DNA of 64,000 bases from VAZQ01 sp040510075 (GTDB taxonomy: Bacteria; Pseudomonadota; Alphaproteobacteria; Rhizobiales; Xanthobacteraceae). Positions 52,770-61,688 of this stretch are shown piece by piece. Under the pieces are notes generated by a model. The model was not told the origin of the DNA. It ran no database searches and was given only the letters and a program-made list of their open reading frames with translations. The DNA lies in contig JBEVJT010000113.1 of the NCBI GenBank assembly GCA_040510075.1, forward strand, positions 1 to 64,000. Reading direction: 5' to 3'. A program made the translations under genes and the position numbers. Positions within the stretch are counted from its first letter, which is position 1. The number at the start of each line of letters is the position of its first letter.

Positions 52770-53770
52770 GCTGCTTTACCGTGCGATTGCCGAGGAAGCG
52801 AAACGCCGCGGGCGCGTTGGCGCTCATCCTTGCGGCGCTTTTGAGTTCCGCTCCGGCCATAGCACAAACATTCCCGGACAGACCGATCAAGATGCTGGTC
52901 GGATTTTCCGCCGGCGGCGGTACTGACGTGGTTGCCCGAATTCTCGCGCAGAAGATGTCGGAAACGATCGGCCAATCGGTCATGGTCGAGAATAGATCCG
53001 GCGCCAGCGGTTTGATCGCGGCGGAGGCGGTCGCGAAAGCGCCGCCTGATGGCTACACGCTGATGATGGGCAGCCAGACGACATTTGCCGTTGCACCCAA
53101 GCTCTATCGTAAAACCACCCTCGATGCGGCGAAGGATTTTTCCGGGATTGCCATGGCCGGCAGTTCGCCCCTCGTGCTCGTGGTGCACCCCTCGATTCCC
53201 GCGCGCTCCGTCGCCGACGTGATCGCGATGGCAAGGGCCAACCCGGGCGGAGTTAATTTTGGTTCCGGCGGACTGGGAACGACGCCGCACATGACGGGCG
53301 AACTGTTCTGCCATCTCGCCGGCATCAAGATGGCGCATGTGGCCTACCGCGGAGAAGCTCCAGCCATCAATGATCTCCTCGGCGGCCAAATTCCCCTGAT
53401 GTTCGCCAATCTATCGGCCGTCATCGGCAATGTACGCGCCGGTCAACTGCGCGCGCTTGCGGTTACCAGCGCAGGACGAGCCGCTGCCGCTCCCGAAATC
53501 CCAACTATCGCGGAAACCGCACTTCCGGGTTTCGAGGCGACCACCTGGTTTGCGCTGGTGGTGCCGGCGGGCACCCCTCAGGAATTGCGGCTTCGGCTCA
53601 ATGCCGAGGTAAAATCTGCTCACGCGCAAGCGGATGTAGCGCATCGATTCGGTGAACTCGGCATGACAGCGGATGACGTCAGCCCCGAGCAACTCGACGA
53701 GTTCATCAGGTCGGAAATCATCAAATGGGCGCGAGTCATCAAGGATGCGGATATCCGCACATTGGAATAG
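52766..53770 (+). CDS. Tripartite tricarboxylate transporter-type substrate-binding protein (Bug family)
   Basis: 334 residues with a signal peptide at 1-33 (ALALILAALLSSAPAIAQ). Bug/TctC features: FPDRPIKMLVGFSAGGGTDVVARILAQKMSE, QSVMVENRSGASGLIAAEAVAKAPPDGYTLMMG, and YRGEAPAINDLLGGQIPLMFANL. It normally captures carboxylates for a TctAB permease, but none is in this window. The ATG overlaps the rimI stop (ATGA), placing it inside the tsaB-rimI-miaB operon, where related genomes usually carry a Fur-family regulator (from memory). No codon-use break with the neighbours was obvious by eye. Confidence 0.92.
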   Translation: MSCFTVRLPRKRNAAGALALILAALLSSAPAIAQTFPDRPIKMLVGFSAGGGTDVVARILAQKMSETIGQSVMVENRSGASGLIAAEAVAKAPPDGYTLMMGSQTTFAVAPKLYRKTTLDAAKDFSGIAMAGSSPLVLVVHPSIPARSVADVIAMARANPGGVNFGSGGLGTTPHMTGELFCHLAGIKMAHVAYRGEAPAINDLLGGQIPLMFANLSAVIGNVRAGQLRALAVTSAGRAAAAPEIPTIAETALPGFEATTWFALVVPAGTPQELRLRLNAEVKSAHAQADVAHRFGELGMTADDVSPEQLDEFIRSEIIKWARVIKDADIRTLE

Positions 53771-53808
53771 CGGTTGACAGCCGGCCAGCGAAGGACAATT
53801 TCCCGCGC

Positions 53809-55158
53809 ATGCGATCGCGCAAAGTCCACATCAAATCCTTTGGCTGTCAGATGAACGTCTATGATTCGCATCGTATGGCTGACACGCTTGCGGCTCAGGG
53901 TTTCTTGGAAACCGCCGTTCTTGAGGAAGCGGATCTGGTCGTGCTCAACACGTGTCACATCCGCGAGAAGGCCGTGGAAAAGGTGTATTCCGAGTTGGGC
54001 CGCGTCCGGCTCGTCAAGGATGCAGCCAGCCGCGCCGGGCGGCGCCTGACCATCGTCGTTGCGGGCTGTGTCGCGCAGGCAGAAGGCGAGGAGATCATTC
54101 GCCGCGCTCCGGCGGTGGACATCGTCGTCGGCCCGCAGAGCTATCACCGGCTTCCTGCGCTGATCGCGCGCGCCGAGAACGGCACCGTCATTGATACGGA
54201 GTTTACGGTCGAACACAAATTTGACGCGTTATCCAAGCCGAGCGCAGCAGCCACCCGCGCCCGCGGCGTATCGGCATTCGTCACCGTGCAGGAAGGCTGC
54301 GACAGGTTCTGCACGTTCTGCGTCGTGCCCTATACGCGCGGTGCCGAAACATCGCGGCCGGTCATGAAAGTGGTTGCGGAGGCGGAGCATCTCGCCGCAA
54401 GCGGCGTGCGCGAGATCACCGTCATCGGGCAGAACGTCAATGCCTACCACGGTGAAGGGCCCGATGGACGGCCCTGGCCCCTCGGCCGCCTGCTCCTCCG
54501 CCTGGCCGAAGTGCCCGGGATCGCACGCTTGCGCTACACGACGAGCCACCCCTGCGACATGGAGGAGACCCTCATTGCGGCCCACCGCGATCTGCCCGCG
54601 CTGATGCCCTATGTGCATCTGCCGGTACAATCGGGCAGCGATCGCATCCTGCGTGCCATGAACCGCCGGCATACGCGCGCCGAATACGTGGCGACCATCG
54701 CGAGATTGCGTTCCGCGCGGGCGGACCTGGCATTCTCATCCGATTTCATCGTCGGATTTCCTGGCGAAACAGAGGAAGATTTTGGCGCAACGATGTCGCT
54801 GGTCGATGAGATCGGCTATGCGGCCGCATTCTCGTTCAAATACTCTCCCCGCCCGGGCACTCCGGCGGCGCAGATGTCGGAACAGATTCCGAAAGAGGTG
54901 AAGCTCGATCGCCTGCATCGCCTGCAGGCTTCGATTACGCGCAGGCAGACCGCTTTCAGTGCGCGTTGCGCGGGCCGGAGTTTCGATGTCCTGTTTGACA
55001 AGGCTGGTCGCCATCCTGGCCAGATTGTCGGCCGCTCCCCATATTTGCAGCCGGTCCAAGTGAGAGCGGCTTCCGAACTCATCGGCAAAATCGCGTCCGT
55101 GCTCATCACCGGGGCAAGCGCGAACAGCCTTTTCGGCGTGCTCGCGCGAGAGACATAG
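53809..55158 (+). CDS. miaB: tRNA (ms2i6A37) methylthiotransferase MiaB
   Basis: 449 residues from ATG 53809; a longer frame to 53725 reads into the preceding gene. N-terminal cluster cysteines C13 (FGCQMNVYDS), C49 (NTCHIREKA), C87 (AGCVAQAEGEE); radical-SAM motif C164-x3-C168-x2-C171 (CDRFCTFC); C-terminal TRAM domain about 380-445. The CQMNVYDS form marks MiaB. Start of the miaB-phoH-ybeY-tlyC-lnt run. Confidence 0.96.
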   Translation: MRSRKVHIKSFGCQMNVYDSHRMADTLAAQGFLETAVLEEADLVVLNTCHIREKAVEKVYSELGRVRLVKDAASRAGRRLTIVVAGCVAQAEGEEIIRRAPAVDIVVGPQSYHRLPALIARAENGTVIDTEFTVEHKFDALSKPSAAATRARGVSAFVTVQEGCDRFCTFCVVPYTRGAETSRPVMKVVAEAEHLAASGVREITVIGQNVNAYHGEGPDGRPWPLGRLLLRLAEVPGIARLRYTTSHPCDMEETLIAAHRDLPALMPYVHLPVQSGSDRILRAMNRRHTRAEYVATIARLRSARADLAFSSDFIVGFPGETEEDFGATMSLVDEIGYAAAFSFKYSPRPGTPAAQMSEQIPKEVKLDRLHRLQASITRRQTAFSARCAGRSFDVLFDKAGRHPGQIVGRSPYLQPVQVRAASELIGKIASVLITGASANSLFGVLARET

Positions 55159-55173
55159 GCCAGGAAGGAATCT

Positions 55174-56202
55174 TTGCGCTCGCCTCGATCGGACAATGGG
55201 CTCGCCTCGCCGATAGCACCGGTTGTCCTCGATTTTGACGACAATCGGCTCGCCTCCATGCTCTTTGGCCAATATGGCCAGAATCTTGCGCTCATCGAGC
55301 GAAGGCTCGGAGTCGTTGCCGAGCAGCGGGGCAATCATGTTGCGGTCGTAGGGCCGGAGGAAGGCGTGGCGCAGGCGCGCCGCGTGCTCGAGGGACTCTA
55401 TGCGCGCCTGAAGCAGGGCGACGAACTCATCGCCGGGGATGTGGAAGGAGCCATTCGCCTTGCCATCGCACAAGGCTCGCTGTTCGACTACGAGCTGGAC
55501 AGTGGCCAGGTAACTTTTGAGCAGATCAACCTGCGCAAGCGCCCGGTGCGGGCGCGTACCCCTGCGCAGGATGCCTACATACGAGCGCTGCGACGCGATG
55601 CGATGGTTTTTGGTATTGGCCCCGCCGGAACCGGCAAGACCTGGCTCGGGGTTGCGCATGCAGTGCAGCTGTTCGAACGCAAGGAGGTCGATCGCATCAT
55701 TCTCTCGCGACCAGCCGTCGAAGCGGGCGAACGCCTGGGATTTCTGCCCGGCGATATGCGCGAGAAGGTCGACCCCTATTTGCGACCGATCTACGATGCA
55801 CTCTACGATTTGATGGACGCGCGCATCATGCAGCGCGCGCTCGAAACCGGAGAAATCGAGATCGCGCCGCTCGCCTTCATGCGCGGTCGGACGCTCGCCA
55901 ACTCGGTCGTGATCCTGGACGAAGCGCAGAATACCACGTCCATACAAATGAAGATGTTTCTCACGCGGCTGGGTGAGAACAGTCGCATGATTGTCACCGG
56001 CGATCCGAGCCAGGTCGATCTGCCGCCCGGGCAAATCTCTGGCCTCGCAGAAGCCACGCGTTTGCTCAAGAATGTTGAGGGGGTCGGCTTGATTGCCTTC
56101 ACAGCCGCCGACGTCATTCGGCATGAACTGGTAGCGCGTATAGTCGAGGCGTATGACAAGGCTGGGCGGAAACCCGCCCATCTGCGCGAGCAGCACGAAT
56201 GA
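55174..56202 (+). CDS. PhoH-family ATPase (YbeZ-like)
   Basis: 342 residues from TTG 55174, supported by AGGAAGGA 55162-55169. An N-terminal KH-like region (about 15-110) precedes the PhoH ATPase: Walker A GPAGTGKT 149-156, Walker B VVILDEAQN near 248, and the segment SRPAVEAGERLGFLPGDMREKVDPYLRPIYDAL. It partners with the rRNA endonuclease YbeY. Its stop overlaps the ybeY start by 4 nt. Confidence 0.95.
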   Translation: MRSPRSDNGLASPIAPVVLDFDDNRLASMLFGQYGQNLALIERRLGVVAEQRGNHVAVVGPEEGVAQARRVLEGLYARLKQGDELIAGDVEGAIRLAIAQGSLFDYELDSGQVTFEQINLRKRPVRARTPAQDAYIRALRRDAMVFGIGPAGTGKTWLGVAHAVQLFERKEVDRIILSRPAVEAGERLGFLPGDMREKVDPYLRPIYDALYDLMDARIMQRALETGEIEIAPLAFMRGRTLANSVVILDEAQNTTSIQMKMFLTRLGENSRMIVTGDPSQVDLPPGQISGLAEATRLLKNVEGVGLIAFTAADVIRHELVARIVEAYDKAGRKPAHLREQHE

Positions 56203-56780
56203 GCGTCGACTATTCCACGCCGGCCGTGGAGATGGGCATGCGTCCGAGGACACGAAAAAACCGTGCGCGGCCGCCGCTGCGCCTCTCCAAAAGCCAGCTA
56301 AGCGTGGAAATTCTCGTGCAATCACCCGTGTGGAACACGCACCGGAACGCGAAATCAGCCGTGCGGAGGATCCTGGCTGAGGCGGCCGCGGCGACGGCAA
56401 CGACTGCGGGCGAGCTCGCGGTGGTGCTCACAAGCGATCTGGCTATCCGCGAGCTCAACCGCAGATGGCGAGGCAAAAACGTGCCGACCAACGTGCTCTC
56501 GTTTCCAACTCAGGATACTGCGCCTGCCACAAACTCTCCTCGCCTCCTTGGTGATGTCGTGATCGCATATGAAACTTGCGACCGCGAAGCGCGCGCGCAG
56601 CATGTATCGTTCATGGATCATCTGGGGCATCTGGCCCTGCACGGCTTCCTCCATCTCCTAGGCTATGATCATGTAGCGGCCCACGAAGCCCAGAGGATGG
56701 AAGCGCTCGAAGCAGCTATCCTCGCGCGGCTTCACATTGCGAACCCCTATCCGGGAAGCCAGGCTGCCGCCGAGGCGTGA
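56199..56780 (+). CDS. ybeY: Endoribonuclease YbeY
   Basis: Metal-dependent RNase for 16S rRNA 3' maturation and ribosome quality control. 193 residues. The zinc triad is H148, H152, H158 in HGFLHLLGYDH. A basic N-terminal extension of about 34 residues (RPRTRKNRARPPLRLSKS) precedes the usual LSVEILV start. The ATGA overlap with phoH supports the long form, but internal ATGs at 56232 and 56238 are possible. Followed directly by the CBS-domain gene. Confidence 0.94.
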   Translation: MSVDYSTPAVEMGMRPRTRKNRARPPLRLSKSQLSVEILVQSPVWNTHRNAKSAVRRILAEAAAATATTAGELAVVLTSDLAIRELNRRWRGKNVPTNVLSFPTQDTAPATNSPRLLGDVVIAYETCDREARAQHVSFMDHLGHLALHGFLHLLGYDHVAAHEAQRMEALEAAILARLHIANPYPGSQAAAEA

Positions 56781-56785
56781 TCTCC

Positions 56786-57943
56786 ATGTCCGCTTCAGAC
56801 GCACCACCTTCACCCGAACCGACGCGCAACCTGCCCGTCCCGGTGCGCTGGCAGCCGGATGCGCGCGAAGTCGGCGAGAGCTGGTTCGGTCGCGCCCTGC
56901 GCACGTTGTTCGGATGGCGTGCGAACACCATTCGCGCCGACCTGAAGGACGTGCTCGAAGATGGTGGCGGGGAGGCGGATTTTTCGCCGACCGAGCGCAG
57001 GATGCTCAAAAACATTCTTGCGCTGCGGGAGCGGCGGATCGCCGACGTGATGGTGCCGCGTGCTGATATCGTAGCCGTGCAACGCGAAATTTCGCTCGGC
57101 GAGCTCATGAAAGTATTTGAGAGTGCCGCCCATTCGCGCCTCGTGGTCTACGAGGAAACCCTCGATGACGCCGTGGGCATGGTTCACATCCGCGATCTCG
57201 TCGCGTTCATGACCATGCGCGCTGCCGCGAGCGCCAAGAGCAACACGCGCCGCAAAAAACCGTTTCCTGCGGGGCTCGATCTCAAGGCAGTCGATCTTTC
57301 CATGCCGCTTTCCTCAGCGTCCATTATTCGTGAAATTCTCTACGGGCCACCCTCGATGCCGGTGCTCGATCTGCTTGCGAAAATGCAAACCACACGCATC
57401 CATCTGGCCATCGTCATTGACGAATACGGGGGTGCCGACGGCGTTGTTTCGATCGAGGACATCGTCGAGCAGATCGTCGGTGAGATCGGGGACGAGCATG
57501 ACGAGGAGATTGAGCCCAGCGTTGTTCGCCAGCCCGATGGGTCCTTCCTGGCCGATGCTCGCGCGCCGCTCGAAGATGTCAGCGCGATCATTGGCCCCGA
57601 ATTTGACGTCGGGGAGGATGCGAAAGATGTGGACACTCTGGCCGGTTACGTGGTGAGCAGGGTGGGGCGCGTCCCCGTAAGGGGAGAGCTGGTCCCCGGA
57701 CCGGGGCCGTTCGAAGTCGAAATACTGGATGCCGATCCGCGACGGCTGAAAAAGCTGCGCATCTATCGCAGTCTTGATAAGCAGAACGGAAAGCGTCCCG
57801 AAGAAGTGCGGCCGCTCGAAAACGCCAGAGCAAAAACCAGCTCCGGCGCTGACGGTGCGCCGGATTCGACCGGGTCGTCCCAGCCGGAAGCCTTCAAATT
57901 CTCCACCGACACGGGATCCACGAAATCCGTTCGCAGACCTTAG
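56786..57943 (+). CDS. Hemolysin-family CBS-domain protein (TlyC/CorC-like)
   Basis: 385 residues from ATG 56786; GTG 56777 overlaps the ybeY stop (GTGA) and is an alternative. A soluble N-terminus with no DUF21 membrane domain is followed by a CBS pair (about 80-245; VMVPRADIVAVQREI ... VVIDEYGGADGVVSIEDIVEQIVGEI). The CorC_HlyC transporter-associated domain follows (about 260-340, GEDAKDVDTLAGYVVSRVGRVPVRGELV), then a Ser/Thr-rich tail of about 45 residues. In E. coli the equivalent ybeX sits in the same operon between ybeY and lnt. Confidence 0.93.
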   Translation: MSASDAPPSPEPTRNLPVPVRWQPDAREVGESWFGRALRTLFGWRANTIRADLKDVLEDGGGEADFSPTERRMLKNILALRERRIADVMVPRADIVAVQREISLGELMKVFESAAHSRLVVYEETLDDAVGMVHIRDLVAFMTMRAAASAKSNTRRKKPFPAGLDLKAVDLSMPLSSASIIREILYGPPSMPVLDLLAKMQTTRIHLAIVIDEYGGADGVVSIEDIVEQIVGEIGDEHDEEIEPSVVRQPDGSFLADARAPLEDVSAIIGPEFDVGEDAKDVDTLAGYVVSRVGRVPVRGELVPGPGPFEVEILDADPRRLKKLRIYRSLDKQNGKRPEEVRPLENARAKTSSGADGAPDSTGSSQPEAFKFSTDTGSTKSVRRP

Positions 57944-57945
57944 TT

Positions 57946-59604
57946 TTGTCGCGCGTCGCCCAACGCATCACGCTCGCATGGGGCTGGCGGCGCATCGGCA
58001 TCGCTTTCCTCGCCGGAGCGGTCTCGACGCTCGCACTGCCGCCCACAAACATTTGGCCGATCCCGTTCATCACCTTTCCGATCCTGGTCTGGCTCGTGGA
58101 TGGCGCCGCCATCGGGTGGGGTGGTCCAGTCTTGTCCGCAGCGATTCTCGGCTGGTGGTTTGGCTTTGGTTATTTCCTGGCAGGGCTTTACTGGATCGGT
58201 CACGCGTTTTTGGTCGACGCCAAGACCTTCGGGTGGCTGCTGCCATTGGCGGTCACCGCACTGCCGGCCGGCATGGCGATTTACACCGCGCTTGGTGTCG
58301 CTCTGGCGCGACTGCTTTGGACGCGCGGCGCCTGGCGCATAGTCGCGCTGGCGCTCGCACTCACGGTGACCGAGTGGTTGCGCGGACATCTGTTCAGCGG
58401 ATTTCCCTGGAATACGTTCGGCTATTTGCTGGTGTCGCCGTTGTGGCTCGCGCAAGGAGCAGCGCTGGTCGGCATCTGGGGGATGACCTTCGCTGCTATC
58501 GTAATTTATTCGTTGCCTGCCGTACTTACCGACGACGCGGCCGATATCAAGCGGCCGTGGTTTGCGCTTGCATCGGGTGCGGCTGTGCTCGTTGTGTTAG
58601 CCACTTTCGGCGCGGTGCGGCTCGCGCGAGCACCCACGCAGTACCGGGATGGAGTTCGGCTGCGCGTCATGCAGCCCAATCTGCCGCAAGATGCGAAATT
58701 CAACTATGCCCAAAAACAGCAGGTGATGAGCCAGTATCTGACGCTCTCCGACCGGCCGACGGGGCCCGGATCCACGGGCCTGCGCGACGTCACGCATCTC
58801 ATTTGGCCCGAATCCGCCTTCCCGTTCTTTCTGACCCACGAGCCTGACGTGCTCGCGCAGATCACTGCCTTGCTGCGGCCCGGAACGGTGTTGATCACGG
58901 GCGGCATCCGCCCGCCCGAGGGCAACTCCGATGCAGCGATCACCCGCGCCTATAATTCCATCTATGTCATAGGGTCCGACGGATCAATTCTTTCGGTGTA
59001 CGACAAGGTACATCTCGTTCCGTTCGGCGAATATCTTCCTTTTCAGGGCGCACTCGAACGGCTTGGGTTTCGCCAGCTCACGAAGCGCCGCGGCGGCTTC
59101 CTGGCAGGAGATCGGCGTCGCAATCAGCGCCTGCCCGGCGCGCCGGATTTCCTGCCGCTGATTTGTTACGAGATTATTTTTCCTGGAGATGCGGTTCCCC
59201 GCAGCGATCGCCCGGGTTGGGCTTACACGCAGCTCGGGCACTATCTCGGCTGGCCATTCGTTGCCGGCACCGGCCAACGCCCCGGCTGGATGCTCAATCT
59301 TACCAATGACGGCTGGTTCGGATTCAGCACCGGACCGTATCAACACTTTCAGCAGGCGCGGATCCGCGCCATCGAGGAAGGGCTGCCGCTGGTTCGAGCG
59401 GCGAATACCGGCATTTCCGCAGTGATCGATCCGCTCGGCCGCATCGTCAATTCACTGCCGCTTGGCGCCGAAGGCGTGCTCGATGCGTCGTTGCCGCGGC
59501 CTATTGCCCGCACCCCTTACGCGCGCGCGGGGGATGGGGTCCTGGGGGTGATCCTCGCCTTCGCGTTCGCGCTGGTCCTGCGGGCGCGAAAACGACAGGC
59601 TTGA
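57946..59604 (+). CDS. lnt: Apolipoprotein N-acyltransferase
   Basis: Adds the third acyl chain to outer-membrane lipoproteins. 552 residues from TTG 57946, 2 nt after the preceding stop. About six to seven N-terminal membrane helices (residues 20-230), then a nitrilase-type domain with the catalytic triad Glu289 (WPESAFPF), Lys354 (YDKVHLVPFGEYLPF) and Cys407 (ICYEIIFP), and a C-terminal membrane helix. All catalytic residues are present. Confidence 0.96.
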   Translation: MSRVAQRITLAWGWRRIGIAFLAGAVSTLALPPTNIWPIPFITFPILVWLVDGAAIGWGGPVLSAAILGWWFGFGYFLAGLYWIGHAFLVDAKTFGWLLPLAVTALPAGMAIYTALGVALARLLWTRGAWRIVALALALTVTEWLRGHLFSGFPWNTFGYLLVSPLWLAQGAALVGIWGMTFAAIVIYSLPAVLTDDAADIKRPWFALASGAAVLVVLATFGAVRLARAPTQYRDGVRLRVMQPNLPQDAKFNYAQKQQVMSQYLTLSDRPTGPGSTGLRDVTHLIWPESAFPFFLTHEPDVLAQITALLRPGTVLITGGIRPPEGNSDAAITRAYNSIYVIGSDGSILSVYDKVHLVPFGEYLPFQGALERLGFRQLTKRRGGFLAGDRRRNQRLPGAPDFLPLICYEIIFPGDAVPRSDRPGWAYTQLGHYLGWPFVAGTGQRPGWMLNLTNDGWFGFSTGPYQHFQQARIRAIEEGLPLVRAANTGISAVIDPLGRIVNSLPLGAEGVLDASLPRPIARTPYARAGDGVLGVILAFAFALVLRARKRQA

Positions 59605-59733
59605 GGCCTGCGAACAGAGAACGCGCTCGCAGACAGCGCAGTGGGGGGTGCTACCATTTGGCGCCGGTCGCGCAGATTGCATTCTGGCGCGAAGCATGAA
59701 AACTCGCTGGAAGCGTGTGTGCCGGAGACAAGG

Positions 59734-60138
59734 ATGGCGAAGAAGGCCCCCAATCCCGTTGACAAGCACGTCGGCAGCCGCGTGCGCATGCGACGCATGA
59801 TGGTGGGTATGAGTCAGGAAAGGCTCGGAGACGCGCTCGGTCTCACGTTTCAACAAGTGCAAAAATATGAAAAAGGCACCAATCGAATCGGAGCTTCCCG
59901 TCTGCAGCAAATCGCGCAGGTTCTGCAGGTGCCGGTCGCTTTCTTCTTCGAGGACGCACCCCGCCAGGAACGGCTTGAGGAACTGAGGGATGCACCCTCT
60001 ACCACCTACGTTTCCGAGTTTCTTGCCTCCAGCGAAGGTCTTTCGTTGACCAGGGCCTTCATGCGCATTCAGGAGCCCAAGCTCAGGCGCCGCATCGTGG
60101 ATCTGGTCGAAACCATTGCCGGACAACGCGAACGATAG
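59734..60138 (+). CDS. XRE-family transcriptional regulator
   Basis: 134 residues from ATG 59734 (GGAGACAAGG upstream). The HTH_XRE domain spans residues 14-70: VGSRVRMRRMMVGMSQERLGDALGLTFQQVQKYEKGTNRIGASRLQQIAQVL. A C-terminal helical region (SLTRAFMRIQEPKLRRRIVDLVETIA) probably mediates oligomerisation. It belongs to the small XRE proteins that precede metK in Rhizobiales; targets unknown. Being next to metK, it may act on it. Confidence 0.92.
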   Translation: MAKKAPNPVDKHVGSRVRMRRMMVGMSQERLGDALGLTFQQVQKYEKGTNRIGASRLQQIAQVLQVPVAFFFEDAPRQERLEELRDAPSTTYVSEFLASSEGLSLTRAFMRIQEPKLRRRIVDLVETIAGQRER

Positions 60139-60154
60139 TTTGTTTCGGCGAGTA

Positions 60155-60276
60155 CAAGGTCAACCTGTGTTCCTGCGGCAATGCACGGCCGCAATGCCTT
60201 GACCGAACAGTGCGCTGCTGCAACAAAGGCGCGTCCACTTCGCTCAGTTCGGAAATACCTTTGCGCCTCGGCTAAC
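60155..60276 (+). promoter_or_regulatory. Structured region in the metK upstream spacer
   Basis: Nested pairing: GGTCAA (60158-60163) with TTGACC (60199-60204), enclosing TGCGGC (60174-60179) with GCCGCA (60188-60193). Further on, AGGCGC and GCGCCT (about 60227 and 60264) can form a second stem. I could not match it to the SAM-II or SAM/SAH riboswitch consensus. It may be a leader, a terminator-like end of the XRE gene, or an operator. Confidence 0.4.
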
Positions 60277-60351
60277 TACAGTACCGCGGCATTCCGGCTG
60301 CGAATGTAAGAGGCGCAGAAGCGGCTGACCTGATCAGGGGGAGACATTTCA

Positions 60352-61626
60352 GTGTGGCGCGGCAAGTACCTATTCACCAGCGAGTCGGTTTCGGAAGGTC
60401 ATCCTGACAAGGTCTGTGATCAGATTTCCGACGCTATCCTGGATGCATTCATCGAAAACGATCTGAAACTGGGCATTGCCGACGACAGCAAGGCGAACAC
60501 CCGGCTTGGGTGTGAGACGCTGTGCACGACCAACAAGATCGTGATCGCCGGCGAAGGCCGCGGGCAACCGCCCCTGTTTCACAAACACGGCAAGCATGCG
60601 GTCGTCAATCGCGAAATGATCGTGCAAATTGCGCGCGGCGTCGTGCGCGATATCGGCTACGACCAGGAGGGTTTCTCTTATGGCGGCGCCGACATCGAGG
60701 TTCTTTTGCACGGGCAATCTCCGGACATCGCCATGGGCGTCGATGCCAAGAAGAAGAACGGCGTCGAACAGGAAGGCGCCGGCGACCAAGGAATGATGTT
60801 CGGTTATGCCTGCACCGAAAGCGAGGTCTACGAGAAGGGCTCTTTCATGCCCGCGCCCATCTATTTCGCGCACAGAATCCTGAGGGCGCTCGCGGAAAAA
60901 CGCCGTTCACAGCAGCTTTTCGATCTCCAACCGGACGCCAAGAGCCAGGTCACCGTGCAATACGTCGACGGCCGGCCGATCGGCTGCACCAAGGTTGTGG
61001 TATCTACACAGCACAATGCGCGTACGCGCAACGGCAAGAAATACACGCCGAACATGGTGCGCGACATGATTGGCGATACGATCGCGTCCGCATTGCCGGA
61101 GGGCTGGATGCCCAAAAAGGCCTCGGATTTTCTGGTCAATCCGACCGGGAATTTCGTTGTCGGAGGTCCGGATGGCGACTGTGGACTGACCGGCCGCAAA
61201 ATCATTGTCGACAGCTATGGCGGCTACGCACCGCATGGCGGAGGGGCGTTTTCCGGAAAAGACCCGACCAAGGTGGACCGCTCCGCCGCCTATGCGGCGC
61301 GTTATGTGGCGAAGAATGTCGTTGCGGCAGGTCTCGCCGAACGCTGCACTATTCAGATCGCCTATGCGATCGGGGTAGCGGATCCGATGTCGCTTCTTGT
61401 CGACATGCATGGCACCGGAACAGTCGATGAGCGGAAGGTGCAGAAAGTATTGCCGGAAATCTTCCCCCTGCGGCCGACGAGCATCCGGCGTGCGCTCAAG
61501 CTGTCGCGGCCGATCTACCGGCGCACCGCTGCCTACGGCCATTTCGGCCGTGCGCCGGAAAAGGACGGCGGCTTCTCGTGGGAGAAGACTGATCTTGCGG
61601 ATAATCTCAAACGGGCGCTGCTCTGA
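60352..61626 (+). CDS. metK: S-adenosylmethionine synthetase
   Basis: Makes SAM from ATP and methionine. 424 residues from GTG 60352, with GGGGGAGA 60337-60344. Conserved motifs: SESVSEGHPDKVCDQISDAILD (ATP and metal site), GAGDQGMMFGYAC, NPTGNFVVGGPDGDCGLTGRKIIVDSYGG and GGGAFSGKDPTKVDRSAAY. The stretch DLKLGIADDSKANTRLGCETLCTTNKIVIAGEGRG and the segments around residues 185-240 differ from the Bradyrhizobium/Rhizobium MetK I remember, so it may be a distinct lineage. SAM users nearby: TrmB, MiaB, MtaB. Confidence 0.96.
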   Translation: MWRGKYLFTSESVSEGHPDKVCDQISDAILDAFIENDLKLGIADDSKANTRLGCETLCTTNKIVIAGEGRGQPPLFHKHGKHAVVNREMIVQIARGVVRDIGYDQEGFSYGGADIEVLLHGQSPDIAMGVDAKKKNGVEQEGAGDQGMMFGYACTESEVYEKGSFMPAPIYFAHRILRALAEKRRSQQLFDLQPDAKSQVTVQYVDGRPIGCTKVVVSTQHNARTRNGKKYTPNMVRDMIGDTIASALPEGWMPKKASDFLVNPTGNFVVGGPDGDCGLTGRKIIVDSYGGYAPHGGGAFSGKDPTKVDRSAAYAARYVAKNVVAAGLAERCTIQIAYAIGVADPMSLLVDMHGTGTVDERKVQKVLPEIFPLRPTSIRRALKLSRPIYRRTAAYGHFGRAPEKDGGFSWEKTDLADNLKRALL

Positions 61627-61688
61627 AGGTTGCCCGCCAAACGGCCCACGATGTCGATGTCGCTAGCGCGCTTCGAAATTGCCGGTCG

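Noticed and set aside
54736..56400. 554-codon minus-strand frame opposite miaB, phoH and ybeY
   Set aside because: Composition of an antisense frame, and the sense genes are complete with catalytic motifs.
60139..60351. SAM-II or SAM/SAH riboswitch before metK
   Set aside because: The conserved core of either class was not found by eye; kept only as an unassigned structured region.
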